NCBI GenBank assembly: GCA_002327785.1 | Contig: DCUI01000033.1 | Location: forward strand, 1-14,605 | Length of the DNA stretch: 14,605 bases | DNA from: Phycisphaerales bacterium UBA2218 | GTDB taxonomy: Bacteria; Planctomycetota; Phycisphaerae; Sedimentisphaerales; Anaerobacaceae | Direction: 5' to 3' | Shown here: positions 6,878 through 14,348 of the stretch, one piece after another | Numbering within the stretch: position 1 is the stretch's first letter | Layout of the letters: every line of letters begins with the position of its first letter | Notes under the pieces: model-generated | What the model was told of the DNA's origin: nothing | The model's input: the letters and a program-made list of their open reading frames with translations, nothing else | Databases searched by the model: none | Program-made: the position numbers and the translations under genes

Positions 6878-8404
6878 TCACAGTTTCACTTCCCCGCCGC
6901 GGTCGTTGAAACACAGCAACATTCGCTGCTCGCCCGTGTAGTCGGGGGAGGAGTGGATAATGATCCGCTTCTCGGCCGCCTGTTCGATCTGGGCGATGGC
7001 GGTTCGTTTCTCATTCTGGAGGAATTCCCCCACTTCCTTCGGGACCGTCAACTCGATGCGGCGGATATGCTCCCTGGACACCGCCAGGTTCAACAGGCGG
7101 ATGATCTCGAGCGCCAGGGATTCGTGGCTCTTGACAAAGCCCGTGCCCGCGCAGTGGGGGCAGGCCAGGAACGTGCTGAACTGCAATGACGGCCTCATCC
7201 GCTGGCGCGTCATCTCGATCACGCCAAACCGGCTGATGTGAAGCAGCTTGGATCGGGCCCGATCCGTCTTCACGGCGTCGCGAAACGCGCGTTCCACCTC
7301 TTTGCGATGCTTGGCGTTTCGCATATCGATGAAATCACAAACGATCAACCCGCCCAGGTCGCGGAGCCGCAATTGCCGGGCGATCTCGGTGGCCGCCTCG
7401 AGGTTGTTCTCGTAGGCCGTCTGCTCGGCGTTCTTCTGCTTGCGGAACCGACCGCTGTTGACGTCGATGGCAACAAGCGCCTCGGTCTGCTCGATCACGA
7501 TCGAGCCGCCGCTCTTGAGCTCCACCTCGCGAGACTGGATTTTGGCGATCTCCTCCTCGATCCCGTACTTGTGGAACACCGGGATCTTCTCGTCGTAGTG
7601 GACGATCTTGGGCTTCAACCGCGGCGCCGCGATGGAGAGAAAGTCCTTGATCTTGCGGACCGTAACATCCGAATCGCAGACGATCTTGGTGATCTCGGGG
7701 CCGAAGGTATCTCTCAGGGCTCGAATCACCAGGTCCGACTCCAAGTAGATCTCGCCTGGAGCCTTCTCGCTCTCCATCCGCTTCTGGATCGCCCGCCAGA
7801 GCCGGTCGAGGTACTTCAGATCGGCCTGAATATCACGTTTCGAGGCCCCCTCGCCCGCCGTGCGAATGATGAATCCATGCCCTTTCGGGGCCTTGCATTC
7901 ATCGAACACTCCCGCCAGCCGCTTTCGTTCCTCCTCATCCTCGATCTTGTGTGAGATCCCATAGTTCTTCATCCAGGGCATCATGACGAGGTGTTTGCCC
8001 GCGAGAGCCAGATAGGTGCTGAGCGTCGGCCCTTTCGTCTTGAGACCCTCCTTCGTGACCTGCACGACGATCTCCTGGCCGCGCCGGAGACAGTTCTGCA
8101 TCGGCGGGCGGTCTTTCAACGCCTGCCGGCGGCCGATGACTTCCAGCACATCCTTCTTTCCCCCCGGAAAGTAACGGGGATGCAGATCGCTGATGTGGAG
8201 AAAGCCGTTCTTCTCGGTACCGATGTCGATGAAGGCGGCCTGAATTCCCGACTCAATATTGACGATCCTCCCCTTGTAGATACTGCCGACATGCGTGCCG
8301 GCGCTGGACCGCTCCACGTAGAGTTCCTCCAGCCTGCCGTCCTCGACGACGGCAACGCGGCACTCCTCGCGTTCGGCGACATTAATCAACATCTCTCTTG
8401 CCAT
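6878..8404 (-). CDS. rng: Ribonuclease E/G family endoribonuclease (RNase G-like)
   Basis: A 508-residue protein close to RNase G length (about 489) and without the long disordered scaffold tail of RNase E. An S1 RNA-binding domain spans about residues 36-125 ('HVGSIYKGRIVNIESGIQAA'). The DNase I-like catalytic domain carries the metal-binding AIDVNSGRF (Asp314, Asn316) and CDFIDM (Asp357), matching Asp303, Asn305 and Asp346 of E. coli RNase E. The Zn-link CPHC (Cys415, Cys418) is followed by a short dimerisation domain. It should cut single-stranded AU-rich RNA in mRNA turnover and rRNA maturation. ATG 8404 has AGAGGA about 9 bases upstream and overlaps the DUF2344 gene by 23 bases, suggesting coupled translation. 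The frame upstream to 8545 is shadow of that gene. Confidence 0.96.
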   Translation of the reverse strand: MAREMLINVAEREECRVAVVEDGRLEELYVERSSAGTHVGSIYKGRIVNIESGIQAAFIDIGTEKNGFLHISDLHPRYFPGGKKDVLEVIGRRQALKDRPPMQNCLRRGQEIVVQVTKEGLKTKGPTLSTYLALAGKHLVMMPWMKNYGISHKIEDEEERKRLAGVFDECKAPKGHGFIIRTAGEGASKRDIQADLKYLDRLWRAIQKRMESEKAPGEIYLESDLVIRALRDTFGPEITKIVCDSDVTVRKIKDFLSIAAPRLKPKIVHYDEKIPVFHKYGIEEEIAKIQSREVELKSGGSIVIEQTEALVAIDVNSGRFRKQKNAEQTAYENNLEAATEIARQLRLRDLGGLIVCDFIDMRNAKHRKEVERAFRDAVKTDRARSKLLHISRFGVIEMTRQRMRPSLQFSTFLACPHCAGTGFVKSHESLALEIIRLLNLAVSREHIRRIELTVPKEVGEFLQNEKRTAIAQIEQAAEKRIIIHSSPDYTGEQRMLLCFNDRGGEVKL

Positions 8405-9098
8405 CTTCCATATCCTCTGCCCCGCTATCCGAGCGGGGTTGCTGTGATGCATTCTGAAGTTTTGTTGTCTCCCATACGACATTGACCCTCCGGATCGGCC
8501 CGGCCAGATCCTCCATCCGCAGCCCGAAAAGCCGCAAGATCTCATCGACCCGGATCGAGCCGGCCTCGCCGGTCGTGTACTCCACGATCAGCCTGCCTCC
8601 TTCCAGCCGGATGGACCGGAGAAAAGGCCGGACATCGATGCTTCGCGCCGCCTTGCGATCTCCCGCAGCCCTCTCCACCCTGCAGTGTTCACTTGTCATC
8701 ACCCTGGCGATTTCGTCCGCGAGCCTGGGCGCCAGGCCGGGGTCCTTGTCGGCCCGGATTGGCACAACATACTCAGCAGACTGCGGCTGAAACGAGGCGC
8801 TCGAGGCCGCCAAGGTCACCCCGAGCACTTCAATCCCTTCCGGCAACTGTCCGGCCAGGGCCCGCATCATGGCCGCCTCCTGCTCGGCGTGGTCCGAGGC
8901 CGACTGAGCGGCCGGGTCCTCATAAAGCCTTGCGACGAGCAACTCCTCCTCCGCTTCCACCCCCACCGGCCTGGGCAGCGGCAGGGACAGCCGAGGATGA
9001 GGGTTGAAGCCCTCGCTGTACCGCACCGGGATACCCGCCCTGACGCAGGCCCGCTGGAACACTCGGGACATCTCCGCGTGGGAGAGCATCGCCACCAT
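8382..9098 (-). CDS. TIGR03936 / DUF2344 family protein; N-terminus uncertain
   Basis: At least 238 residues. The segment 'RAGIPVRYSEGFNPHPRLSL' (about 20-39) is the signature of this family, which is often fused to, or next to, a TIGR03960 radical-SAM protein and next to RNase E/G. Its biochemical role is not established to my knowledge. ATG 9098 is the only ordinary start in frame. However, the open frame continues upstream to a TAA at 9210-9212, and the residues just before the ATG (AAVRFQVTG) look like the family's first beta strand, so the true start may be further up (see findings). The C-terminus overlaps the RNase gene by 23 bases. No radical-SAM partner is adjacent; Enzyme I lies upstream instead. 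Confidence 0.86.
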   Translation of the reverse strand: MVAMLSHAEMSRVFQRACVRAGIPVRYSEGFNPHPRLSLPLPRPVGVEAEEELLVARLYEDPAAQSASDHAEQEAAMMRALAGQLPEGIEVLGVTLAASSASFQPQSAEYVVPIRADKDPGLAPRLADEIARVMTSEHCRVERAAGDRKAARSIDVRPFLRSIRLEGGRLIVEYTTGEAGSIRVDEILRLFGLRMEDLAGPIRRVNVVWETTKLQNASQQPRSDSGAEDMEDGKRDVD

Positions 9099-9243
9099 TC
9101 CGGTGACCTGAAACCGGACGGCAGCAGTCGCCCGTGCAGGCCAAGAAACCCTGGGCCCATCCTCCGAAAAACGATGCGGATTGTCACTTGGCGTCTCGAT
9201 GCCCGTTCCTTAAATCATCAGTCGCAAATAGTCAATACTCAAT

Positions 9244-10983
9244 TCAGAAAGCCTCCGGAAGGACCTTTCTGGCGGCGTTGCGCAGATAACCCGAGATCTG
9301 CCGCTCGGAGTTCATCGCCAGGACCTCCCTCGCCAGGTGGTTGCAGCCTTCGATGGTGACGGATCGGATGACCTGCTTGATCTCGGGGATCATCGGCGGC
9401 GTCATGGACAGCGTTCGGACTCCCAGCCCCAGCAGGAGCATGACATACTCGGGCTCGGAGGCCGTCTCCCCGCAGATCGAGACATCGATCCGGGCCTTGT
9501 AGGCATCCTGAATGACGGTTCGGATCAACCGCAACACTGCCGGGTCGGCGGCCGAGTACAGCGTCGAGACCAGTTCATTGCCCCGGTCAACCGCCAGCGT
9601 GTACTGGGTCAGATCGTTGGTGCCGATGCTAAAGAAGTCGGCATCACGCGCCAGCGTCGAAGCCGTCAAGGCAGCCGACGGCGTCTCGACCATGATGCCC
9701 ACGTCCAGGTCCCGATTGTACGCGATCCCCTCCTCGTCCAGGTCTTCCATCACGTCGTGCAGAATCATCTTGGCCTGCATCAATTCCTGGATGTTCGTGA
9801 TCAGGGGGAACATGATCTTGACCTGCCCGAGAACAGAGGCCCGCAGGATGGCCCGAAGCTGCGTTTTGAACATCGAGAGGTTCTGCAGGCAAAACCGGAT
9901 GGATCGCAGCCCCAGGAACGGGTTCGGCTCCGGCGCCACGCGGCGGCTCTGGGTATACTTGTCCGCACCAAGATCGAACGTGCGAATGACCACCGGCCTG
10001 TCCTTGAAAACCCGCACCGTCTCGGCGTAGGCCTCGTACTGCTCCTGCTCGACGGGCTCGGTGGGCCGGTTGAGGTAGAGAAACTCGGTACGGTACAAGC
10101 CGACGCCTTCGCCGCCCTTTTGCAGCACGACTTCGGCCTCATCCGGGAACTCGATGTTGCCCAGCAGCCGGACCCGCACGCCGTCGCGAGTGACCGCGGG
10201 CTTGGCGCGGATACCGTCGAGCTTGTGCTCGAGAGCAACGAACTCGCGGGAATAGGCCTCGTATTGGCGGATCGTCTCCTCATCCGGGTTGACGATGACG
10301 ATGCCGCGGTTGCCGTCGATAATCACGGGGTCGCCCCCGCGAACGATCTCCGTCAGGTCCTCCAGCGCCACGACGGCCGGGATACCCAAGGAACGGGCGA
10401 CAATGGCCGTGTGACTGGTTCGCCCGCCGGCGTCGGTGGCCATGCCCTTGACGAAGTCCCGGTTGAAGCCCGCCGTCTGCATGGGGCTCAGCTCCCGCGC
10501 GACGACCACCACCTCCTCTCTCAGGTGCAGAATGTCCTCCCGCTTGGTCCCGAGCAACTGCCGGAGCAGACGCCGCTCAATGTCGTAGATGTCCGCCGCA
10601 CGCTCGCTGATGTAGGCATCCTTGACATTGGTGAAGTGCGACGCGATCTCCCGCAGGACGGTCGAGACGGCGTACTCGGCCGTCACGGATTCGGTGTGGA
10701 TCAGATCGGTGATCTTGCGCCGCAGGCTGCGGTCCCGCAGGAACCGCATGTGGACCGCGAAGATGTCCCGGATGCGCCCGCTGCTGGCCTGGCCCTGGCC
10801 GGTATCGAGCTGGGTCAATTCCTCGATAGCGTCGCGGAAGGCATTGCGAACGCGCTGGATCTCCAGGATCCTCTGCGAGGAGTCGATTTCCCGACGGGGG
10901 ATGCGATAATCCTCGGAGTCGATAATCAGCGACTTGCCGATCGACACGCCCGGCGAGACGGCTATTCCCTTTTTTATCTCCAT
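9244..10983 (-). CDS. ptsI: Phosphoenolpyruvate-protein phosphotransferase (PTS Enzyme I)
   Basis: A 579-residue Enzyme I of standard length. It takes phosphate from PEP and passes it to HPr, encoded just upstream. The N-terminal HPr-binding and swivelling domains carry the phospho-accepting His191 in GGRTSHTAIVAR (186-197). The C-terminal PEP-binding TIM barrel has RTFD (334-337), the signature GTNDLTQYTLAVDR (454-467) and catalytic Cys504 in SICGE. There is no N-terminal GAF domain, so it has the ptsI rather than the proteobacterial ptsP (EI-Ntr) architecture, although the neighbours are of Ntr type. ATG 10983 is 21 bases after the HPr stop, with only a weak ribosome site, so coupling to HPr translation is likely. 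All key residues are present. Confidence 0.97.
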   Translation of the reverse strand: MEIKKGIAVSPGVSIGKSLIIDSEDYRIPRREIDSSQRILEIQRVRNAFRDAIEELTQLDTGQGQASSGRIRDIFAVHMRFLRDRSLRRKITDLIHTESVTAEYAVSTVLREIASHFTNVKDAYISERAADIYDIERRLLRQLLGTKREDILHLREEVVVVARELSPMQTAGFNRDFVKGMATDAGGRTSHTAIVARSLGIPAVVALEDLTEIVRGGDPVIIDGNRGIVIVNPDEETIRQYEAYSREFVALEHKLDGIRAKPAVTRDGVRVRLLGNIEFPDEAEVVLQKGGEGVGLYRTEFLYLNRPTEPVEQEQYEAYAETVRVFKDRPVVIRTFDLGADKYTQSRRVAPEPNPFLGLRSIRFCLQNLSMFKTQLRAILRASVLGQVKIMFPLITNIQELMQAKMILHDVMEDLDEEGIAYNRDLDVGIMVETPSAALTASTLARDADFFSIGTNDLTQYTLAVDRGNELVSTLYSAADPAVLRLIRTVIQDAYKARIDVSICGETASEPEYVMLLLGLGVRTLSMTPPMIPEIKQVIRSVTIEGCNHLAREVLAMNSERQISGYLRNAARKVLPEAF

Positions 10984-11004
10984 GACCGGATCTACTGAGT
11001 TTCG

Positions 11005-11292
11005 TTATCCTTTGCCTTCGGGCGGCGGCTCGCCGAACAGACGCGTCTCGACAAGATTACGCAGGGCATCGATGGCCTTGTCGGCGCCAGGCCCCTCCGC
11101 TCGCACCTGCAGGCGGGTCCCATAGGTGGCCGCCAGCATGCTCATCTGCATGATGCTCTTGCCATCGACGGAGGTCTGACCGTTGCTGACGGAGATCTCA
11201 CAGTCAAACTGGCTCGCCAAGTCCACGAACTGCATCGCGGGGCGCATGTGGAGACCGTCGGCGTTCTTGATCTCCATCGTTGTCTGAGACAC
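11005..11292 (-). CDS. ptsH: HPr family phosphocarrier protein
   Basis: A small PTS phosphocarrier that relays phosphate from Enzyme I to EIIA. From the GTG at 11292 the protein has 95 residues. The active histidine in NADGLHMRPA is then His15, and the serine in GKSIMQM is Ser46, exactly the classic HPr numbering; I chose this start for that reason. GGA lies 7 bases before the GTG. ATG at 11319 (104 residues) and ATG at 11277 are alternatives. Ser46 with the following Ile-Met is the pattern phosphorylated by HPr kinase/phosphorylase, which suggests that enzyme is encoded elsewhere. The C-terminus ends in a short Pro/Gly-rich tail. It lies between the EIIA and Enzyme I genes. Confidence 0.94.
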   Translation of the reverse strand: MSQTTMEIKNADGLHMRPAMQFVDLASQFDCEISVSNGQTSVDGKSIMQMSMLAATYGTRLQVRAEGPGADKAIDALRNLVETRLFGEPPPEGKG

Positions 11293-11358
11293 CAGTTTTT
11301 CCAAGACCTCTTCTCCCATCAGCACCCGGAATCCGCCTGATGTTGGATGCACCCCGGC

Positions 11359-11832
11359 TTACCAGGACGGGTTCTCATCCGCCTCTCTGAGCAGGTCTTC
11401 GAGAGCATTCGAATCCCGGCACTGCCTGAGAAACTTGCGGAACCGCTCCTTCTGGAGATGGCGGAAGATGTTTTCCATGGCCTGCAGGTGCTTATCGGGA
11501 TTGCCAACCGGGCTGACCAGCAGAATCACCGAATAGACGGGCTGCTCATCCAGCGAGGCGAAATCGATGCCGGTGGCGCTGTGGCCGACGGCAGCCACGA
11601 CCGTCTGGACCGCCGGGTGCTTGACGTGAGGCACGGCAACCCCCTTGCCCATCCCGGTACTCGCCTCGTTTTCCCGTTTGATCACAGCCTTGGCGACCTC
11701 CTTGCCCGATTCGGCCGGGATCTTGCCCGCATGGAGCAGGGCCGCCACCAGTTCGGTAATGGCCCCGTCGCGATCCCTTGCCTGCAACTGGGGGATCGTT
11801 GCCTCAAAACACACAAACTCTTCAAACTTCAT
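11359..11832 (-). CDS. ptsN: PTS EIIA domain protein, fructose/PtsN type
   Basis: A 157-residue single EIIA domain (PTS_EIIA_2). The phospho-accepting His69 lies in GVAVPHVKHP, preceded by the usual RENEASTGMGKG; the partner His115 is in NPDKHLQAM. HPr would phosphorylate it. There is no fused or neighbouring EIIB or EIIC domain. With hpf directly upstream and HPr downstream, the order resembles E. coli rpoN-hpf-ptsN-rapZ-npr, so a regulatory EIIA-Ntr role (for example control of transport, stress or cell-envelope functions) is more likely than sugar uptake. The target here is unknown. ATG 11832 has GGA 8 bases upstream. The gap to HPr is 66 bases if HPr starts at 11292. Confidence 0.93.
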   Translation of the reverse strand: MKFEEFVCFEATIPQLQARDRDGAITELVAALLHAGKIPAESGKEVAKAVIKRENEASTGMGKGVAVPHVKHPAVQTVVAAVGHSATGIDFASLDEQPVYSVILLVSPVGNPDKHLQAMENIFRHLQKERFRKFLRQCRDSNALEDLLREADENPSW

Positions 11833-12020
11833 TCTTCGCGTCCAGCCTTAACCTTAACCGCAACCACCCAACGACACGAAAACCAAACCGATCCCTGCAA
11901 GGGCTCCCGCCAAAGGTTGCATGGAGAAGCCCGCCCCAAACACCCAGCGCAACATCAACGTTCAGCCCGTCAGTCCGTGGCCGGGAGAATCATGCAACGT
12001 GGGGCGTCCAGGAACCCTAC
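11833..12020. other. Intergenic gap between hpf and the EIIA gene
   Basis: This 188-base gap is the longest inside the gene series. It contains an 8-bp perfect inverted repeat, GTTGCATG (11916-11923) and CATGCAAC (11991-11998), with arms 67 bases apart. It also has a tandem CCTTAA word (11846-11857), which reads TTAAGG on the coding strand just before the EIIA ribosome site. No T-run terminator and no convincing -35/-10 pair are visible. It may hold an internal promoter or processing site for the PTS genes, but I cannot show one. Confidence 0.35.
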
Positions 12021-12362
12021 CTATGAAAGGGTCGGCTTGATAAAACCATCCCCCCCACTCACATGCTTGTCATCCCGTTCCCTCGTCTTCTTCTTGCGGA
12101 GTTGCTGCTCGAGCTTGTGCAAAGCCCCATCGATACACGGGTAGGCATCGCTGCCGGCCTCGGTCGCCACGAAGAGGTTCCCGTGTTCTCCCCTGGCGAT
12201 GATTTCCACACTGACCTTGTTCGCCCCGTGCGTGCTGTCAATAATCACCTCCACCTGGTTGATGCCGTCGTAATACCGCGGGAGCTTCGACGTCTTCTCT
12301 TCGGCATACGCCCTGATCGAGTCCGTAATGGCAACGTGCTTGCCCGAGATCGTGAACTGCAA
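12021..12362 (-). CDS. hpf: Ribosome hibernation-promoting factor, short form (HPF/RaiA family)
   Basis: A 113-residue protein with the beta-alpha-beta-beta-beta-alpha fold of the sigma-54 modulation / S30AE family: 'MQFTISGKHVAITDSIRAYA' at the start, then 'VEVIIDSTHGANKVSVEII' and a basic helix with LRKKKTRER. It binds the decoding centre of the 30S subunit and silences ribosomes in stationary phase. It lacks the C-terminal dimerisation domain of long HPF (about 180 residues), so it is a short form. The start is TTG at 12362, chosen because AAGGAG (12370-12375) precedes it by 7 bases and Met-Gln-Phe begins the domain. It lies upstream of the EIIA gene, as in E. coli. Confidence 0.94.
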   Translation of the reverse strand: MQFTISGKHVAITDSIRAYAEEKTSKLPRYYDGINQVEVIIDSTHGANKVSVEIIARGEHGNLFVATEAGSDAYPCIDGALHKLEQQLRKKKTRERDDKHVSGGDGFIKPTLS

Positions 12363-12422
12363 TGCCTGTCTCCTTAATCAATCAAGATCTACGATTTTCG
12401 TGTGGCTGCTCCGCCGCCCCTT

Positions 12423-13139
12423 TCAGGCCTTCGGCAGCAGAGCCACGTGTTCGCTGTCCGGCGAGATCACACCCGCGCTGACGATGAACCGCAGCGCCTC
12501 CTCGATCGTCATGTCCAGCGCGACCGTCTCGTCCTTCGGGACAGTCACCACCCATCCGGTCACCGGCGTCGGCGCATTGGGCACCATCACCGTCAGAAAC
12601 TCCCGGTCTGCACGCTCGGTGACGGACCGCAGCCCCTCCCCCGTGACGAAGCCGACAGACCAAACGCCCTTCCGCGGGTACTCCAGCGCGACCACGCGGG
12701 AAAACCTCTGCGTCTGCTCTTCCGGCGGCAGTACGAAGTCGGTCACCTGCTTGACGTATGGATACACCCGCCGCATCACCGGCGTATTCATGATAAATGC
12801 TTCGACGATCCGCCACAGGGCCCTGCCCACAACGCTGGCCAACAACGCTCCGACGACAAAAACCGCCGACACGGCGATCAACACGCCGACAATCGACCCG
12901 GCCCACCCCTCAACGAACCTTTGATGCTGAGCCTGCCCGTACTTCTCCAGGAGATCCGCAGAGAGATGGTCCTTCTGGGACCAGACCATCACCTTGACCA
13001 CACCCTTGTTTATGTAAACCCCGACGTTCTTCTGAATTACGTCATAACTCCATCCCAGAATCCAAAGAGTCAGGATCGTCGGCAGCAATACCGCCAGGCC
13101 ACGGATGAAATATCTCTTAAAACGCCTTGTTATGGTCAT
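12423..13139 (-). CDS. DUF502 family membrane protein
   Basis: A 238-residue protein. A basic start (MTITRRFKRYF) is followed by transmembrane segments at about 12-33 and 80-104. The middle holds the family-typical 'NTPVMRRVYPYVKQVTDF' (118-135), then a soluble domain with 'VMVPNAPTPVTGW' (184-196) and VPKDE. These match the DUF502 pattern known from many Gram-negative bacteria and plants. No function is established to my knowledge; the plant homologues (COV, continuous vascular ring) give little help. ATG 13139 is the start; GAGG lies 13 bases upstream, so initiation looks weak. It is followed after 60 bases by hpf. Confidence 0.92.
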   Translation of the reverse strand: MTITRRFKRYFIRGLAVLLPTILTLWILGWSYDVIQKNVGVYINKGVVKVMVWSQKDHLSADLLEKYGQAQHQRFVEGWAGSIVGVLIAVSAVFVVGALLASVVGRALWRIVEAFIMNTPVMRRVYPYVKQVTDFVLPPEEQTQRFSRVVALEYPRKGVWSVGFVTGEGLRSVTERADREFLTVMVPNAPTPVTGWVVTVPKDETVALDMTIEEALRFIVSAGVISPDSEHVALLPKA

Positions 13140-13227
13140 TGCGCAACAACAACCTCACTGCCGCGGGCCAATAGGGAACCCGACCTCGGTCCGGCCTGCG
13201 GCAAATCGTGGTCTATACGACGCCGAT

Positions 13228-13256
13228 AGCCTAATTTCCGCCTTCTTCACAGTCAA
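13228..13256 (-). promoter_or_regulatory. Possible promoter before the DUF502 gene
   Basis: On the minus strand, TTGACT (13251-13256) and TAGGCT (13228-13233) are exactly 17 bases apart. The -35 is good and the -10 weak. The -35 lies in the last codons of the UPF0104 gene. Transcription would start about 80 bases before the DUF502 ATG. It would allow DUF502 and the hpf-PTS genes to be transcribed separately from the flippase-like gene. Confidence 0.3.
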
Positions 13257-14286
13257 TAGAAATCTCTTCCCGTGGCAGGTGGGCGCCGAGCAGGTGGATG
13301 AGCCCACCCGGCAGCGAGGCCAGCACCCAGACAAATCGCTGGCAGAACACCAGCGCCACCACCAAGCCTTTCTTCTCGTCCGGCACCCCCGTCAAGTAAC
13401 AGAAGAGCCCGACGGTCCCCGCTTCCACAATGCCCAGCCCGGCGATGCTGATCGGCACAGCACCCACGACCCACATGACTGGGAAGATAAACAGATAGTA
13501 CTCCAGACCCGCTTCGATTCCCAGGTCCCGCCCCAGGAGCCAGAAAGCCACGATCACAATGCTCTGTCCGACAAATGTCAGGACCATCGTCCACAGCAAC
13601 ACCCAGGGCCTCGAGCAGTATGCCACGATGGCGTCCCTGACTCGTCGCAGCAAGAAGGCCCCCCGAAGACGGACGATCCCTGCCAGGCGGGCGGATGCCG
13701 CGCGACCCGCCGGATGGGCCAGTACAACCGCCAGGAACACGCCCAGGATCGCGACCGTGCCAGGAATCGCCCAGGGATGCGGCGAGAACCACCCCGCTCC
13801 CCCCTCCTTTGCCTTGAAGAACGCAGGGACGCGGCCCTGGAGAGATAGCACATACGTGAGGATCGCCATCAGGACTAGGCCGATCAACCCAATGACCCGA
13901 TCTACGAAGACGCTCAACGCCCCTTCGATGCGTTTGTTCGTATGTTTCGTGACGTACCAGGCCTTGACGAGATCGCCGCCGACCGATCCCGGCATGACAT
14001 TGCTGTAGAAAAGTCCGAGAAAGAACAGCCTTACGGCCGCCAGGACACCGATATGGATCGACTGCGCCCGCAGCAGGAGCCACCATCGAACCGCGATGAC
14101 CACCTGTGCAAACGCATAGACCACCAGACTGAGCGAGAAATACTCCAGACTCAGACTGTGGAATACCGCCGCCAGCTTGCCCCAGTCCTGGCCATGCAGA
14201 AGCCAGAGAATCGCTCCCGTCGCAACCGCGATCCGAGCGATCCACGATACATATCCCTTCTTTCCTGCGTTCTGGGCGTTCGGCAA
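13231..14286 (-). CDS. Flippase-like membrane protein, UPF0104 / lysylphosphatidylglycerol synthase TM family
   Basis: A 351-residue polytopic inner-membrane protein with about 7-8 hydrophobic helices (roughly residues 14-31, 46-68, 84-100, 128-148, 172-190, 228-250, 262-285 and 315-340). The conserved 'FYSNVMPGSVGGDLVKAWY' (93-111) and 'DRVIGLIGL' (129-137) are the hallmark of the family. Members are thought to flip or translocate lipids, sometimes joined to a synthetase domain; that domain is absent here. The start is TTG at 14286, with GGGAGA (14293-14298) 6 bases upstream. An ATG at 14314 opens a different frame that gives no membrane pattern. The gene follows directly behind a good promoter and probably heads the transcript. 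Confidence 0.92.
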   Translation of the reverse strand: MPNAQNAGKKGYVSWIARIAVATGAILWLLHGQDWGKLAAVFHSLSLEYFSLSLVVYAFAQVVIAVRWWLLLRAQSIHIGVLAAVRLFFLGLFYSNVMPGSVGGDLVKAWYVTKHTNKRIEGALSVFVDRVIGLIGLVLMAILTYVLSLQGRVPAFFKAKEGGAGWFSPHPWAIPGTVAILGVFLAVVLAHPAGRAASARLAGIVRLRGAFLLRRVRDAIVAYCSRPWVLLWTMVLTFVGQSIVIVAFWLLGRDLGIEAGLEYYLFIFPVMWVVGAVPISIAGLGIVEAGTVGLFCYLTGVPDEKKGLVVALVFCQRFVWVLASLPGGLIHLLGAHLPREEISIDCEEGGN

Positions 14287-14319
14287 AGCCTGTCTCCCGG
14301 AAATCCTTTCTCATACTAA

Positions 14320-14348
14320 AGCATAGGGGCTAAAACGTGTCTTGGCAA
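14320..14348 (-). promoter_or_regulatory. Sigma70-type promoter for the minus-strand gene series
   Basis: On the minus strand, TTGCCA (14343-14348) and TATGCT (14320-14325) are separated by exactly 17 bases. Each differs from consensus at one or two positions. Transcription would begin near 14312, leaving a leader of about 26 bases before the TTG start at 14286, with its ribosome site inside. This is the best promoter match I found in the window. Confidence 0.65.

Noticed and set aside
9337..10998. 553-codon open frame on the plus strand, opposite Enzyme I
   Set aside because: It mirrors the Enzyme I gene in a GC-rich sequence, where antisense frames stay open by codon bias. It has no recognisable motif and the opposite strand carries a full set of PTS catalytic residues.
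11916..11998. Inverted repeat GTTGCATG / CATGCAAC as a terminator
   Set aside because: Arms are only 8 bp and 67 bases apart with no T-run on either strand.
13253..14314. 353-codon frame on the same strand as the UPF0104 gene, starting with ATG at 14314
   Set aside because: It is rich in Arg and Gly with no membrane pattern, while the other frame shows the conserved UPF0104 motifs and 7-8 hydrophobic helices and has a good ribosome site.
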